Below the pieces are notes generated by a model that ran no database searches, was not told the origin of the DNA, and saw nothing but the letters and a program-made list of their open reading frames with translations. Of a DNA stretch of 64,000 bases, positions 62,595 through 64,000 are shown piece by piece. The DNA lies in contig NC_089245.1 in NCBI RefSeq assembly GCF_000512585.2, positions 1,302,001 through 1,366,000 on the forward strand, in the 5' to 3' direction. Position numbers and translations under genes: made by a program. The DNA is from Kwoniella bestiolae CBS 10118 (Eukaryota; Basidiomycota; Tremellomycetes; Tremellales; Cryptococcaceae). How positions within the stretch are numbered: position 1 is the stretch's first letter; each line of letters opens with the position of its first letter.

Positions 62595-63073
62595 GTTGGG
62601 TGGTGATTGAGAGTGATGGGTGGACCGCTCAGATGTATGATTGGCAATTTAATGATATGTATAGCAAGAAGAAAGGAATGATGAGTGATGGATGTTGAAT
62701 AGCAAGTTGAAGGATGTCCGGTTATCATTGCAGAGTGATGATGGTATGTGCTTGAATCGTCCCTGAAAGACACTCAGTGGCGTTGCTCGTGCGGATACCG
62801 ATCAAATCATCCATTCTCCATTGTCACAACTACCGAGCTGCACATGTCAATCATCTATCGCTTGATAGAATGAAGCAGCATCCTCAAGAGAGCTGTGATG
62901 TACATGACTCATGATGCATCTCACGTGAACTTGTATGATAGGGGTATATATGAACACAATGAGAACACAATCCTTCTTCTTCTGTTCACTCTTTTCACCT
63001 ATCGCCATGGGATCTTCCTATCTCATCACTCCGTCAACATGCTGACGAGCTCATCTGAGACCACATGAGACGG
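62595..63073. promoter_or_regulatory. Tandem intergenic, VPS5 promoter / RPA2 3' end
   Basis: A 479-base gap between two minus-strand genes. GGGTATATATGAAC lies near 62.94 kb. No gene seen. Confidence 0.4.
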
Positions 63074-64000
63074 CTATCCAGTTGATTTGACGTGCTAAGA
63101 TGATCTCGTTAGCATGGTCATGCCTAGTCGACAAGGAACAGATAGACTCACCAGATCATCGATTGTCGAGTACAGCATACCATCACTCATGAGTTGTTCG
63201 ACCGCATCCCTACGACCAACCGGATTCATTAGCACTTGGCTACTGGTCCGCTGGATACACATGATAATTATGGGGTATATAGCTCACATGACTGCTTCTC
63301 CATCACCGCTTCCAACCTGTCTAGAGATCAACGAAACATGCACACCATCGTCTGTGTCGTCTGTCGATACGAATTCCATGATCCTTCGTTGTAGACTGGG
63401 GAGGTGGGAGTAATTTGATTCGTTGGAGTGAGATTGTACACCTGCAGAGTAATCTGCGTGGGACGATCCAGCTTGAGCGGCACCGCCCTGTGTGTGCCAA
63501 AGGTTGTCAGCTATTGTATTTTGCTCCTCGTTCGAAGCAAGAAGCGGGAGAATGACCAACAAGACAGAGAAATAAGGGAAGATATCATTCAAAAGTTCAC
63601 ACTTACACCTCCGGTAGTCGCTCCCCTCAGCAAACTGACATACAGAGCTTTCAAAAGATGATGATGAATCTCGTTGAAATCAGTTATCGGTCGAATATGA
63701 GTCGCGGAGATATGTCGTTTGCCGCCGAACATCTTGATCGAACCCATTATACCGACGTAGTGGTCTTGTCTGTATAGCAATGGCGCATATATCAGCGACA
63801 GTCCGCCTCACCCGTGAAGTATTGATGGGAATGAATACATATGAGAGGGTAATACTTTGTGTTCTGAAGAATCGCTTGGGATGAACAACGAGAGATACCC
63901 ACTCGATACCCTTAGCTTTCCCAGTCTCATCATCCGCCGAATCCAACCACAATCTCACATCGATATAACCCGTTCCATCTCCAATCTCGTACGATACGTT
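63074..64000 (-). CDS. RFA2: Replication protein A 32-kDa subunit (RPA2), 5' end outside window
   Basis: The window holds the C-terminal part only. The OB fold shows VSYEIGDGTGYIDVRLWLDS, then HYVGIMGSIKMFGGKRHISA followed by THIRPITDFNEIHHHLLKAL, typical of RPA32. A Gly/Ser/His linker leads to the winged-helix domain: LQRRIMEFVSTDDTDDGVHV, then RDAVEQLMSDGMLYSTIDD. The last exon (acceptor TTAG) gives LHVKSTG and TAG 63074, matching the conserved DDxHxK end of RPA2. RPA coats single-stranded DNA in replication and repair; RPA32 is the mid subunit and damage phosphorylation target. The N-terminus lies beyond base 64000. Confidence 0.92.

Noticed and set aside
1..64000. tRNA genes, CRISPR arrays, transposons, prophage
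   Set aside because: None supported: no cloverleaf arms, direct-repeat arrays, transposase or reverse transcriptase sequence noticed. A tRNA scan would be decisive.

Overview
This is nuclear DNA of a basidiomycete yeast. It is most like a Tremellomycete (Cryptococcus/Kwoniella-type). The reasons are densely packed genes on both strands, many short introns (mostly about 45-90 nt) with GTRNGT donors and YAG acceptors, a CTGAY branch site usually preceded by AG, and typical fungal housekeeping families. The class is an inference from gene structure and protein style; no rRNA was seen. I found no tRNA, rRNA, CRISPR array, transposon or prophage.

Layout, left to right. 0.1-3.3 kb: two tandem minus-strand RNase III-like genes with the same intron positions; the first has lost key catalytic residues. 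4.0-6.7 kb: RRN3 (Pol I initiation). 7.0-13.4 kb: NTE1 lysophospholipase, divergent from a JMJD7-like JmjC hydroxylase (13.7-15.2 kb). 15.6-18.2 kb: bestrophin-like anion channel. 18.6-19.6 kb: ribosomal protein eS21. 20.2-21.7 kb: TVP38. 22.1-24.3 kb: LRR protein. 25.1-26.1 kb: secreted cysteine-rich priA-like protein. 26.6-28.0 kb: UBE2S-type E2. 29.3 kb: an unrecognised small gene. 30.3-30.9 kb: TMEM256/DUF423 protein. 31.1-32.7 kb: ING-family PHD protein. 33.2-36.3 kb: Na+/H+ exchanger. 37.1-40.9 kb: Zn2Cys6 regulator. 41.4-42.0 kb: LSM6. 42.4-43.9 kb: SUR7/PalI protein. 44.5-48.7 kb: TAF12. 49.5-52.9 kb: a CHD/Mi-2/Mit1-like gene holding only the C-terminal helicase lobe. 53.25 kb: a 57-codon ORF. 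53.5-56.6 kb: methionyl-tRNA synthetase. 56.9-59.6 kb: GRC3. 59.8-62.6 kb: VPS5. 63.1 kb to the window edge: RPA2 (5' part missing).

These genes are not an operon or gene cluster. Many are core functions: rRNA synthesis and processing (RRN3, GRC3, LSM6), translation (eS21, MetRS), chromatin and transcription (TAF12, ING, CHD fragment), membrane and lipid traffic (NTE1, TVP38, VPS5, NHE). Several are head-to-head pairs sharing a 0.3-0.8 kb promoter region. The most unusual items are the RNase III active/degenerate pair, the SNF2 gene without its ATP-binding lobe, the small ORF beside that break, the recurrent AGCTGAY intron motif, and start codons isolated in 3-4 nt coding exons.
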